A stretch of DNA of 64,000 nt, taken from positions 1,364,001-1,428,000 of the forward strand of contig OY776128.1 in assembly GCA_963675135.1 (NCBI GenBank). The letters run 5' to 3'. This stretch comes from Galeopsis tetrahit (taxonomy: Eukaryota > Streptophyta > Magnoliopsida > Lamiales > Lamiaceae). The translations under genes were made by a program, and so were the position numbers. The number at the start of each line of letters is the position of its first letter. The stretch's first letter is position 1. The notes below the pieces were generated by a model. The model was not told the origin of the DNA. It saw only the letters and a list, made by a program, of their open reading frames with translations, and did no database searches. Below are positions 10,862 to 21,499 of this stretch, in pieces.

Positions 10862-11422
10862 GTGGGTGAGAGGATGATTGATTACCTGAAGCGGGTAGAG
10901 AACTTAAGAAACTTCAGAGCTGAAAAGTATCTCACCCTCGAAGAGGTGAGGCAAGCCAAGAGGCTGGAGGTGAAACCAGCTAGTGGAGAGAGGAAGAGAG
11001 AATCTACAGCAAGGAGGTCCAGCCCAGAAGCTCCCCGAAACTCCGGAGGAACAGGAAACTGCAATGCTGCGAGAGGATCCCGATCTGGGCCTCGAGGGAC
11101 GTTTTAGAAATATACCCAACTAAGATTGGAACCTACAGAAGTCTTGGAGGTTGCTGGAGATCATCCAGATCTGAAATTCCCTTATTCGAGGAACCGAGGT
11201 CCTCAAAAGCCCAAGTCGGACCGATTTTGGAGACTCCACAATGAATATGGGCACGAAAACAATCAATATTACCATTTGGAGGATGAAATTGAGAGAATGA
11301 TTCAAGTTGGACATCTGAGAGAATTTGTTTACGTAGTTGACCGAGGCCCTCGAGGGCAGAAGAGGAGAGAACTTGAGGACAGGAAGACCAAGAAGGAGGA
11401 CGTAAGAGGTTATAGAACATGA
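10862..11422 (+). pseudogene. Gypsy gag remnants
   Basis: Two open frames (10862-11107 and 11126-11422) in different phases carry pieces of a Gypsy-type Gag. The first contains MIDYLKRVENLRNFRAEKYL. The second contains a region CRLHN/WRLHNEYGHENNQ-like followed by EIERMIQVGHLREFV, which resembles the segment around the CCHC knuckle of plant Gypsy Gag, where a His-rich motif is followed by 'EIE-LI--G-L--FV'. The knuckle cysteines are absent here (W in place of the first, NQYYHL in place of the second). The frames are separated by stops and shifts, so no functional Gag is predicted. Confidence 0.5.
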
Positions 11423-13259
11423 TGCAATTCACTACCTTCAGGAGTAATTTTATAATTATTTTTAATTATAAAAGCCGACCCCCTCAGTTGATATTCTTGA
11501 GTTGAGATCCGGGAAGAATTTCAGAGCTCGCGAGGACGTAAGAGGTTCGAGGATCAAAGAAAATGATCCTCTTCTGAGATTTGAGATTAGAGAGACTAAT
11601 CATCTTGTCAAGATTGGAGGTCCTGGAGAGGGTACAGGTTTCAGGTTTGAGATCAAAAGAGACTTGATTTGCATTCTTTAATTATTTCATATTTAAATTA
11701 TATAATTGAGGCTTATGACGAAATTTAGATCTAATAATGTTGCTGGTATGAGTCAGTTTACCTGGTCTATGACGAATAATGAGCTCATGAGCAGGGGCTG
11801 GAGAACCTAGAAGTACTAGAGGAGCTCTAGAGAGCAAGATTACCGAAGAAAGAGCGAAGCCAAACAACGTTGAGAGGTTGGAGATTCAAGAAAAGACCAT
11901 GTGAAATGAAGATGTACGAGAGATATGTGCAACTCCGGAGATGAATATTGGGGTAAGACGTTGAGACGAAGATGGATGCTACCTGACTGGCTATGAAGCC
12001 AACTTCACCATGCGAAGCACTGGAGGTCAGATTTCTACGTTCCAAAAACTGGAGGGAACAGAGTTCGAGAGTGAGATTTGGATGATGGCTGCCTAGAAGC
12101 TGAGTTATGGGGTTTGAGACCCAGACTTCGAGAAGATGAGAGTGATGATAGACCTTTTTACAAGATCCTACGCTTGAAGTGGCTGAGTAACGCTATAGAA
12201 TTAAGGAAGAGATGAAACGAGTATCTAGGACCCCGAGGTCCAAGATCCAGATAAGGAGAGATGAGGCGAGTATCCATGACCCCGAGGTCCGGGACCTAGA
12301 GGTGATGATGTGACTGATGTGAGCCAGATGAGTCCAGGATAATTAAGAATGTGGAGGAGCTCGACGGAGCATGATCCAAATAATTATGGAAGAAAGATGA
12401 GTATTCGGGATTGAGAACTGAACACGAGAAGAACTACAAAGAGGATCTTATGAAAATGATCCAGATTCAAGTGGGATGAATAATATCAGAAAACATTTGA
12501 GGAGTTGAAGCTCCACCGAGCCCAGCTGCTGAAGCTGACCAAACCCTCCCTAGGGTGCTGAAATTTGATATTCAAAAGTTGAGAAGAGCTGAATAAAGGA
12601 CCAGCCCCTGCAGCTTCTGGAGAAGCTCGAGCTTTGCGGTTGAGATACCACATCTTGGGTGGCCAATTATACAAGCGATCGTTGACCCATCCCTATCTAA
12701 GATGTCTCCCGAAGGAGATTACGTGATAAAAGAAACCCATGAAGGATGAGCAGGTAGTCACGAGGGCTACAAGGCTACTGTAAAGAAGGATATACCCAAG
12801 AGTCGATCTATTAGGTGAGTAAGATCATCTAGGGTGTTGAGATGCGACATTCGGAGACGAGTATGATGACGGACCTTGCAAATGCATTACACTTCGATGC
12901 TTAAAGGGGGTGATGAAGGGTCTAGGCCTACTACCTCCGAGATGCTGATATGGACCCACGTAAGTGAAAAGTGTATATTTTACTTTTTTACTTTAGATTT
13001 TACTTTGTGATATGATATGAGTTACCTAGGCGTAGTTGTTTAGAGCATAAAACCTCGAAGCATATGAGCATTTGCTAAGGCTTCAGAAATGATTGATTTG
13101 AGAAATGCTAGGGTGATTACTTAGGAGAATTTCGTGATTGAATCGAGAGAATGATTGAGAATTTAGGCATGGTTAAGAACGTGTTTCTCACCCACCCTAC
13201 TCTAAATCCAAGCGGATTACTTGAACTTGAAAGGTCTTGATATGATCAACACCTTGAAT

Positions 13260-14610
13260 TGAGAGTGAGAAACACTCAGAGGCCTAGAGGCCGAGGTGCT
13301 CCAAAGAGCCCTCACCTTACTTGAGACCCAAGAGGGTTAATCAATGAAATGAGAAGATTTTATGAATTAAAATCTTTTAAGAATAAGAGTGAGAAACACT
13401 CAGAGGCCGAGGTGCTCCAGAGAGCCCTCATCTTACTCGAGACCCAAGTGGGTTACTGAAATGAGAAGATTTTATGAATTAAAATCTTTTGAGAATAAGA
13501 GTGAGAAACACTCAGAGGCCTAGAGGCCGAGGTGCTCCAAAGAGCCCTCATCTTACTCGAGACCCAAGTGGGTTACTGAAATGAGAAGATTTTATGAATT
13601 AAAAATCTTTTAAGAATAAGAGTGAGAAACACTCAGAGGCCTAGAGGCCGAGGTGCTCCAGAGAGCCCTCATCTTACTCGAGACCCAAGTGGGTTACTGA
13701 AATGAGAAGATTTTATGAATTAAAATCTTTTAAGAATAAGAGTGAGAAACACTCAGAGGCCGAGGTGCTCCAGAGAGCCCTCATCTTACTCGAGACCCAA
13801 GTGGGTTACTGAAATGAGAAGATTTTATGAATTAAAATCTTTTGAGAATAAGAGTGAGAAACACTCAGAGGCCTAGAGACCGAGGTGCTCCAAAGAGCCC
13901 TCATCTTACTCGAGACCCAAGTGGGTTACTGAAATGTGAAGATTTTATGAATTAAAATCTAAGAATAAGAGTGAGAGACACTCAGAGGCCTAGAGGCCGA
14001 GGTGCTCCAGAGAGCCCTCATCCTACTCGAGACCCAAGTGGGTTAATGAAATGAGAAGATTTTAATCTTTTAAGAATAAGGGTGAGACACACTCAGAGGC
14101 CTAGAGGCCGAGGTGCTCCAAAGAGCCCTCATCTTACTTGAGACCCAAGAGGGTTAATTAATGGAATGGGAAGATTTTTGTGAATCAAAGTCTTTTAAGT
14201 ACAAGAAGGTGAAACACTTATAGGTCTAGAGGCCGAGGTGCTCCAGAGAGCCCTCACCTTACTTGAGACCCAAGAAGGTTAATCAATGAAATGAGAAGAT
14301 TTTTGTGAATCAAAATTTTTTAAGAATGAGAGTTAGAGACACTCAGAGGCCTAGAGACCGAGGAGCTACAGAGAGCCCCTCACCATACTTGAGACCCAAA
14401 AGGGTAATTCAATGAAAAGAATGATTTTATAAATAAAAATCTTTTAAGAATGAGAGTGAGAGACACTCAGAGGCCTAGAGGCCGAGGAGCTACAGAGAGC
14501 CCCTCACCATACTTAAGACCCAAAAGGGTTACTCAATGAAAAGAAATATTTTATGAATCAAAATCTTTTAAACGAAAGTGAGAGACACTTGGAGGCCCAG
14601 AGGCCAAAGA
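13260..14610 (+). repeat. tandem array, 111-125-bp unit, 12 copies
   Basis: The landmark CACTCAGAGG (or a close variant) recurs at 13273, 13397, 13509, 13630, 13750, 13862, 13979, 14090, 14215, 14340, 14464 and 14586. Each unit also carries GAGGTGCTCCAGAGAGCCCT and an ATGAGAAGATTTTATGAATT block. Length variation comes from loss or gain of GCCTAGAG and small indels. It is part of the LTR retrotransposon interior. Confidence 0.9.
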
Positions 14611-15072
14611 GAGCTGGGGAGCATCAAGCCAAAGTCATTTGCCGAGACCCTGTTTAAAAAACGAAAGAAAGGATAAATATAAGTCTGGAAGTCAAGGAAA
14701 ACCTCTTCGAGCCACCTGAAACTAGAGGTGATCCCTTGAAAGGGTGAGAGGTTCCCTGAATTTCTTGAGAAAATTCTTTGAAGGTTATGTAACCAAGAGA
14801 CGATAATGGTGCAACCTACAAGACCAATAAGGGGGTTAGGATCGAGGCTTCTCCTCGAGAAACTAGCAAGAGAGAGAAAATTGCGACTGTGTGGGACCCA
14901 AGCGCAGAAATCGAAACGTCTTCAGAACTGGGGGCGGGAAAAATTTCCGGAGGAGAGCATTTTTGAAATTCCTCTCCAAAGCAAGAATAATACACGTCTC
15001 TCCAGAAACGCCTCTGTGCTAGACTCACTTGAATTTTCTACTCTCACAAAAGATATACTCCTTTTACGAGAG

Positions 15073-15085
15073 TAGGGGGAGTAGA
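15073..15085 (+). promoter_or_regulatory. polypurine tract
   Basis: The purine-rich run around TAGGGGGAGTAGA directly abuts the start of the 3' LTR, the position of the plus-strand primer in LTR retrotransposons. Confidence 0.75.
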
Positions 15086-15822
15086 TGATGCGGCCTAAAA
15101 ATGTCGTTCAATAAGAAGTCGACACGTGTATAAAGGATAAGATAAAAGAGAAGATATGGGATTATGGAAGGGGCTCTGGATAAAGAATCCCTTCTGGAAG
15201 TCCCTCCGGAGGGAGCTCCTGGAGGTCCTCCCGGAGAGACTTATCTGGAAGACCTGATCTTGATATGAATTGGTAAATCGAGAATATAGGAGATCTCCAC
15301 ATGAATCGGACTAAGACTGACCAAAGAAAGATTCTTCCCTCCTTCATTTTAGTGGAAGGAGTCCACTAGGGGGAGTGGCCCCGGTCTTTCCGGAAGTAGA
15401 GGAGAAGTGGTGACCTTGTCAACACAGCAAGGCTGGGTCCAAAGGTAGCTCCGAAATATAAGGAAGCTGTAACCTCCCCTTAAGAGGAGATTCTCTATAA
15501 ATAGGTAAATTTGAGTATATTTCCAGGTTAGACTTTCTTACTTTTACAAGACTGATTTTACTTCGTATTATATACTTCGAGGCCTTTTAAGAACCTGATT
15601 TGATTGATCAAGGGCTTTGAAGCCCTTATGATATATTGAGATTCTTATACTGACTTGAGCGTCGGAGCGTCCGCACCGGATCCCCCTCCGGTGTGTCTTT
15701 TGCAGGTTCTTGGAGGATCATTCCAGCGGAAGCAGTGTACCCAAATCAGGTCTAAGCACTCGGGAATTTGGATATCTGATCCCGAGGATATATAATCCGA
15801 CCGTGCAATTTTTGGCACAACA
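15086..15822 (+). repeat. 3' LTR (737 bp)
   Basis: Right long terminal repeat, differing from the left one at 15197 and 15582 only, by eye. It has a TATAAATA box at 15496-15503. Flanking sequence from 15823 resumes array copy B. Confidence 0.9.
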
Positions 15823-15908
15823 AAACAAATTAAGTTTTGAAATTCTTCTAATACGTTACTCGTAACAATTAAAACGCGTTAGCAAAATTTTGCCAAATTT
15901 TAAAAAGC

Positions 15909-15916
15909 TATAAATA
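15909..15916 (+). promoter_or_regulatory. TATA box of the copy B peptide gene
   Basis: TATAAATA lies 70 bp upstream of the ATG at 15979, allowing a 5' leader of about 35-40 bases. The same box sits in the equivalent block of copy A (near 5690), where the gene is deleted. Confidence 0.55.
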
Positions 15917-15978
15917 GCAATACATTTTTTTTTTATGAAAATAAGAAATTAAATAGAAGAGTACACAAGAACATAAAA

Positions 15979-16125
15979 ATGAAAAAGAGTCTCATGGAAA
16001 TTGTTGCGATTATAATTCTTATTACATGTGTGGCTTCTGCACAAGAACATACTTATTATGATTGTGTGTCTGACTGTTTATTTACATACTGCGACTTTGG
16101 AGATCCTGACCCCGTATGTAGATGA
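15979..16125 (+). CDS. small secreted cysteine-rich peptide, 48 aa (array copy B)
   Basis: The 48-codon frame begins at the first ATG after the TATA box. Residues 1-21 are a clear signal peptide: a basic MKKS start, a hydrophobic core IVAIIILITCV, and an A-S-A cleavage motif. The mature part, about 27 residues, is acidic. It has four Cys in the order C-x3-C-x4-C-x8-C, beginning with DCVSDCLFTYC. The first part of the spacing recalls thionin-like peptides, but the chain is shorter than that family and the family cannot be assigned. Beyond the TGA at 16123-16125 the same frame stays open for about 40 codons, so a longer ancestor truncated by a nonsense change is possible. The 7-kb LTR element lies only 156 bp upstream, so the natural promoter beyond about 15823 has been separated from the gene. 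Whether it is expressed is unknown. Confidence 0.5.
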   Translation: MKKSLMEIVAIIILITCVASAQEHTYYDCVSDCLFTYCDFGDPDPVCR

Positions 16126-16300
16126 AGGTTCCGTGCAAAAGGAAGTCGATGGATCACGTACAGGAGGGAATCCTGTCCCCTCGTAGGGCCCGCGGGGTCA
16201 CCATTGAAGGAGATATTGTTTGATAGCGAGGAATGAGTGTGTGAGATCCAAATAAATGAAATTGTACCCAATACAAATGTATTAAAATGTAATTGCAAAT
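16126..16300 (+). repeat. 3' block shared by array copies B and C
   Basis: Sequence containing TCCCCTCGTAGGGCCC, GGAGATATTGTTTGATAG and CCAAATAAATGAAATTGTAC is repeated at 21716-21870. A partial match (from GTTTGAGATCC on) is in copy A near 5911. It marks the 3' part of the duplicated locus. The AAATAAATG motif could serve as a polyadenylation signal. Confidence 0.7.
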
Positions 16301-16606
16301 TTAATCACCCCATTTCGCTAATTTGCAATCTAATTTAAATCTTTAAATAATTGCAAATTATAGTACTTTTTACAATTTTATTTGTACCTGAATTAAACGT
16401 TTTGAGATTAAATTAAAAAATAATATTATTTCATTAAAAATATGTCACGCCAGTAAAAAAAAATTTTAATTACGCCGCATTCGAGCACAAATAAAACTGC
16501 CAAAAAAGTTTCTTTTATTTATTTATTTATGCAAATAAGTGAAAAATGTTGGACTTAATTGCACTTGGACATAGGAATTATTTCTCGCCAATGGTCTTAA
16601 ACAATA

Positions 16607-17660
16607 GGGTTGAGGTATATACCCCTCCAGCTTTGTTTAATGCACTCCCCCTCATATATTTTAATTAAATATATTTATGAAATACCATATTTGCCCTTTC
16701 ATAAAATGTATAGATACATACACACCCCCATTAACCCTAATTTCCTCTTCTTTCCCAAACACTCTCTACCGCCTCTCTCTTCCCCTTCCCTTTTTTTTTT
16801 TTCCGGTTTCTGCACTCCCCTCGTCGTTGCTCTCCCCCTCCCTCTCCCTCACCGTCGCTCTCCCCCTCCCTCTCCCTCGCCGTCCCTCTCCCCCCCTCTC
16901 TCTCGCTCGCCTCGTTCGTTACCGCGCCGCTATGCTTTTTTTTTTTAATTTCTATAACAAGCGGCGGCGCCGTCCTCCTTCGCCCCTAGCCGCCGCGAGT
17001 CGTCGCCGGCGAAGAACAAGTTTGTTTTTTTTTTTTTCTCCCGACCATTATTGGTCGCTCAAGAACACTCTCGTCGACGATAGGGTGTCGACTAGAGTGT
17101 TTTTGAGCAATCAATAATAGTCGAAAATTTCAATTTTTAATTTTTTTTTTTTAATTTTCTTTCGAAACTTGGTCGACAAACCAGGGTCGACCTGAGTATT
17201 TTTGTTCGATAAACCAGGGTCGACTGGAGTATTTTTGGTCGACAAACCAGGGTCGACCGGAGTGTTTTTGGTCGACTCTGGTTTGTTAAAAATACTAAGA
17301 CTTTTTTTTTAATTTCTAAATTTGATTCGAGGTAGTTATGAGTCGGTTGGAGTGTTATTGCTATTTTATTTGATCAACATGTTCATTTTTGTGGGTGTAA
17401 GAATTTGTTTGTGGCGGTGGGGGACGACGGAGGTGACGGCAACCGCGGTGGCAGCGGCGGCGAAATTTTAGGTTTAGGGTTAATGTTTAAATGGTAAGGG
17501 GAAATTTTAGGTTTAGGGTTAACCTTTAAATGGTAAGGAGAGTGTATGTATCTATCATGATTTAGTAAAGGGTAAAATTGGTATTTTGCATGAATTTTGA
17601 ATTAATAAAAATGAAGGGGGAGTGTATTAAACAAAGCTGGAGGGGTATATACCTCAACCC
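16607..17660. mobile_element. non-autonomous MULE, 1.05 kb
   Basis: TIRs begin GGGTTGAGGTATATACCCCT on both strands and extend about 44 bp to the GCACTCCCCC block. A perfect 9-bp duplication TAAACAATA lies at 16598-16606 and 17661-17669. The interior has a pyrimidine and GC-rich section (16760-17020) and a GTCGAC hairpin section (17035-17290). There is no transposase. The element at 35929-36811 has nearly the same TIRs, so both belong to one family. It interrupts the copy B flank just before the GGGCCAATG block. Confidence 0.9.
17035..17290. repeat. GTCGAC inverted and direct repeats inside the MULE
   Basis: GGTCGACAAACCAGGGTCGA occurs about three times with slight changes (near 17171, 17204 and 17238), ending in a complementary TGGTCGACTCTGGTTTGTT. 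Another inverted pair (GAACACTCTCGTCGAC... and ...GTCGACTAGAGTGTTTTTG) lies near 17060-17105. A transcript of this section could fold into a long stem. Confidence 0.75.
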
Positions 17661-17669
17661 TAAACAATA

Positions 17670-18821
17670 TTTTTGGGCCAATGCAAGCCCATGTAAAATG
17701 GCCAGGCTATATACCCCTCCATACTTTTTAAATATACCCCCATCCATGCACACCTCATGAAAATTGTTTATGAGTGGTACTACCCCTAAATTACCTATTA
17801 TATAATTTATTTTTTAAAATTAATTTGAATACATATACTTCCATCTAATTCTAATTTTTTCTTCATTTTCTCCTACTTTCTTCTTCTTCACCACCCCACC
17901 ACTCTATCGGCCGCCGACCCCCGCCCAGCGACGCCACCCCATTCTTTTTCTTCTTTTTTCTTTCTTCCCCCACAAGCTCCATCCTACGCTGTCTCTCCAC
18001 CCAATTCCGCTGCCCCTCCTCCCCCACTCAGATCCGTCGCCCCTTTCTTCTTCTTTTTTATTTTCTTCCCCCACTAGTTCTGCCCTACGTCGTCTCCCCT
18101 ACCCCCTTTTTTTTTACTTCTTCTGCCTCCAGGTCTCCCGCGCCACATAAACGAGTCAAGCCTAAAATAGTAAAAAGGGTATTTTCGTCTTTTCACACTT
18201 TTTTTCAATTAAATAAAATAGCAGGATGGTGAACTAATTAATCCAGGGGTGCAAATAACCGTGGCCATGTATAATAACTATTCTTATCCCATTTAGAATA
18301 AAGCATTGGTGCTATATAATCTAAAAATGCATTTAAATAAAGCATTGCATATAATTATTCTTATCCAAACTATTCAATTTCTTTGTGTGGACAAATATAA
18401 TTAATAAGGATGAGCTAATATTTATGATGGATAGTAAAAAAGAGGTGGAGTTTATGATATGTTTCCAACATACATTTATAAGTTTTTCGTTATTTTTTAT
18501 CACATGAATTAAGAAAAGTGAGTAAATAATAAATATAGTACGCGTGATGTGATTGAAAGAGAGAGAGTTAGATAGAGAGAAATTTTAAATATAAAATGAT
18601 GTGTAAGAATAAAAAATTGAAAAATACTTGTCAAAAAAAGATGTAAAAGATGTAAGAAACTTATAAACGGACGTACCAAAATAGCAAAATAATTTTTTTT
18701 ATAGGCAGACAGTGGGAGTAATCATTTTATTGATAGTTTACATATTAAACCATTTCAAAAAATACTCCCGGGTCCCCTTTAAACTTTATGTTTTGGTATG
18801 ATAAATATTTTAAAAAATATA
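17670..18821. other. array copy C left part with a MULE-like fragment
   Basis: No gene. 17670-17700 carries the GGGCCAATGCAAGCCCATG block shared by the tandem copies. About 17703-18268 may be another MULE-like element: left GGCTATATACCCCTCCAT, right GTGCAAATAACCGTGGCC, but the ends match poorly and no target duplication was found. 18170-18420 matches 8345-8570. Confidence 0.4.
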
Positions 18822-18862
18822 CTCCCTCCGTCTCGAAAGTGTTTGCACCATTTTGTGGGCAC

Positions 18863-18965
18863 GACAAAGTGGGATAGCTCAAGTGGTTAGAGCACCACTA
18901 CCTAGGCCTCAGATCCTGGGTTCGAGTCATGGGGAGGGGAAAAAGGATGGGTATTTAACTTGTAA
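18863..18965 (+). mobile_element. tRNA-derived SINE, 103 bp
   Basis: The body contains a tRNA-like A box (TAGCTCAAGTGG) and B box (GGTTCGAGTCA) about 35 bp apart. It is flanked by a perfect 16-bp duplication ACCATTTTGTGGGCAC at 18847-18862 and 18966-18981, the size range made by LINE machinery. It lacks a long non-tRNA body and ends GTATTTAACTTGTAA. A second copy is at 24927-25061. Confidence 0.85.
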
Positions 18966-19143
18966 ACCATTTTGTGGGCACACTTATTAAGAAAAAGGTG
19001 TAATGAGTGGAGTGTTGAGGGGTAATTTTGTAAACTTATATGAATAAAGTAAAGAAAGTGGTTGGAATAAGTGTAAAAGTAATGTCATTTTGTGTAAATA
19101 TGTGAATTTTGTGAGGGTGGAGTTTATGAAAAAGTTTTCTTTT

Positions 19144-21209
19144 GGGTTATAAACTAATAAGGTCATTTCACTACTAGTTTTTTCTAATAAAACCTACACC
19201 ATAAATTCTTGTCTAATAGAGTCAAAATTTGATTTTTTTGTCAATTATGCCCTTCCACCATATTTTGAAATTTTGAATTTATAAAATAGACAATTATTAG
19301 TCAACTAAACATCCAATCAATTATTAAATGCAATTTTTCGAATTACCGAAAATCTATTACTTTCTAAAATTTAAAAATTTTCCTAAAAGGTAGGTCTCTC
19401 CATTTATTTCGTTTAATTTTGTTAAGTTAAGGGATTCTGGAAATCTGCATTTCAACCCACGTATATGCAGTGTCGAATGCATATGCAGTGTCGAATGTAT
19501 ATTCATATGCAGTGTCAAATGCATATGCATATTCATTCGATTGAAATATGATATTATTTTGCATATCACTTATACATAATTCAAATCATTTCTTAAAATT
19601 AGATTAAAATAGACTTATACATAATTCAAATCATTTCTTAAAATTAGATTAAAATAAGATAACTATTTTGCATATAAGTGGTTCATCAAATGAACACATT
19701 GTATTTGCAATTATAAGTGTTTCATCAAGATCAAATACAATGTCAAGACATCTGAGATTGCATGGGCCTATGAATGCTACAAGAAAGAAAATATTTACAC
19801 CAACTGATCTCCATCATAAATAAATAAATAATTTACAGCCGCCGATGGTCGTCGCTGCCGCTCGATCACCACTACCACAACCTTGTATCATTGGCACTCA
19901 AAACCTTTTCAAATAATGGAACGTACTATGATAGAATTCGAGATAGAAAACCATAAAATTAAGAAGTACACAGAGTAACAAAAATTCTAATAAAGTGGTT
20001 AGCTTAAAATTAATTACAAAAAGAAATGGTTAGGCAAGGATACTCTCCAGATATTTGTTGCAACTCCTGGTCAGTTATTCAAGGACAATAACGGGGAAGC
20101 AATTGATATTCTGGGAGGGTAGTAAACAGTCATTTTCAGCCTTGTCACAGGATTGTGAAGGTCCAATCCTTTCAAAATTGTGATTTGTACAATTTTCTGT
20201 CGAGGAACGTGCTGTAATTGTACAAATCGAATAGGTATTTGAAGAAGCAACATGAGACTCTGCAATTTTGTCATTAATATTAAAACATCACAGGAAATAA
20301 CAAAATCGACGAAAAAAATTCAAAAAATAAAATTAAAACTAAGCAGCTCAGCGCAACAATTCTACTACATTTTATGTATATGCTTCATACAATCAATCAG
20401 TAGACAAAAAAAATCAATACTATCAAAATCAACCCACATTTCTTCTACGTCATTGCACTGAATCACGAAATTATTGCCAAGAAATTGATAATATAACATG
20501 GCAAAACTTTCATACTCTGTCTTTTCATTCCGCAGATCTAACACTAAAAACAATGCGGCTTTTATGTTCGACGAAAGTTCAAAGGGAAGAAATCAACAGT
20601 AAGACTAACCTTGTTCCCCGAAGAGATCGTAGGCCTTCGGCTAGGCGGCGATGACTCGCGGTCGATAGATCGACGCATCGGAGTCGAGGGGGTTGCAGAT
20701 CGGCGGTGTTCACGAGGTTTTCTTCTTCCTCGGCGAGTGTGGCGGCAAAGCAACGACGGCGGTCAAGATGCTGCTTCGTCTTGGTTTGGGTGGCGGCAAC
20801 AACTCCCCAAACGACACAGATCTGTCCGCCTTGGTCGTCGCTTCGACTTCTCCGGCCATGGCAGATCAGCGGCAACACCTCCACACACGACACAGATCGG
20901 CGGCCAGGGGGGGGGGGGGCGGCGGGGAGGCCGTGGGTAGCGACGCCGCGTGGGAGATGGAATTGTAGACTGCGGCGGTGGGAAAAGGGGCGGCGACAAC
21001 CGAGGGATGGTGGAGGAGGGAGCTAGGGTTTTAATTTTGGTTTTTGGTGAATAAGGAGAATGAATTAAATGAGTATAGGATTCTTATTTATTTATATAAG
21101 GGTATTCTTGTATTTTTAACTCTATTTTGACTCTATTAGAAAAGTATACATATTGGTGTCTCTATTAGATTAATGAGTTATAATAGTGTACTTATTAGGC
21201 AATAATCTC
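19144..21209. mobile_element. non-autonomous MULE, 2.07 kb, possibly Pack-MULE-like
   Basis: A 9-bp duplication TTTTCTTTT lies at 19135-19143 and 21210-21218. The ends are inverted: GGGTTATAAACTAATAAGG against GAGATTATTGCCTAATAAG. Imperfect matching extends inward to a shared TCTAATAGAGTCAAAAT block. The interior is AT-rich to 20580, then strongly GC-rich at 20590-21020 with overlapping short frames on both strands. No transposase is recognised. A minus frame at 20365-20553 ends in an acidic stretch (EEMWVDFDSIDFF) slightly reminiscent of PB1-like domains in MULE-associated proteins, but the match is too weak to call. The GC-rich part could be captured genic sequence. Confidence 0.72.
19568..19657. 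repeat. 45-bp tandem duplication
   Basis: Two adjacent copies of a 45-bp unit (containing CTTATACATAATTCAAATC and TTAAAATTAGATTAAAATA) with almost no differences, inside the MULE at 19144-21209. Confidence 0.8.
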
Positions 21210-21499
21210 TTTTCTTTTTAGGAAGTGCAAACAATTGTGGGACAGAGGGAGTAATATTTTATATAAAATTATTGATGAAAAGTGTAAGAAAAGTAAGAAG
21301 ATGGGGTAGATAAATGAAAAATGAGTGTCAATTGTTGTAATTTTATATAAAAGTAGTAATAGTTATTAATAAATATAGGTTCATAACTTACAAATAAAAA
21401 TAAATGTTAAACTTTAAAAGAGACATCTAAAATCAAAAGATAAAGTTTAAAGAGAGACGGAGGGTGTATATAAAATATAATCAAGCACAAATAGAAAAT

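Larger units (their letters stand above)
8796..15822 (+). mobile_element. young Gypsy-type non-autonomous LTR retrotransposon (LARD/TR-GAG-like), 7.03 kb
   Basis: Two 737-bp direct repeats (8796-9532 and 15086-15822), each beginning TG and ending CA, differ by two substitutions by eye (8907 against 15197; 9292 against 15582). A primer-binding site follows the left LTR, and a polypurine tract precedes the right LTR. The 5.55-kb interior has no protease, RT, RNase H or integrase. It has only short gag-like fragments and two tandem-repeat arrays. The orientation is +, from PBS to PPT. The primer-binding sequence is of the type common in plant Gypsy (Tat/Athila) elements, so mobilisation would depend on an autonomous relative. 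The expected 5-bp target duplication is not seen: TGAAC is on the left and AAACA on the right. Confidence 0.88.
18822..21251. mobile_element. Stowaway MITE split by a SINE and a MULE
   Basis: The left end CTCCCTCCGTCTC (18822) and the right end GGGACAGAGGGAG (ending 21251) are inverted and flanked by TA, as in Stowaway (Tc1/mariner) MITEs. Removing the insertions at 18863-18981 and 19144-21218 leaves a MITE of about 240 bp, whose body (AATGAGTGGAGTGTTGAGGG...) matches other copies such as 57044-57326. The insertions therefore postdate the MITE. Confidence 0.8.

Noticed and set aside
13260..14610. CRISPR-like repeat array
   Set aside because: The units are contiguous, 111-125 bp long, without unique spacers, and sit between the LTRs of a plant retrotransposon.
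16610..17117. Open frames of 112 and 146 codons
   Set aside because: They begin inside the MULE TIR and run through pyrimidine-rich DNA, giving Pro/Ser/Leu low-complexity peptides.
18863..18965. Functional tRNA gene
   Set aside because: A and B box-like motifs are present, but the sequence between them does not form a full cloverleaf by eye, and the 16-bp target duplication marks it as a SINE.
20562..21026. Six overlapping frames on both strands
   Set aside because: A GC-rich block without stops produces frames in every phase. No one frame has codon bias or domain signal over the others.
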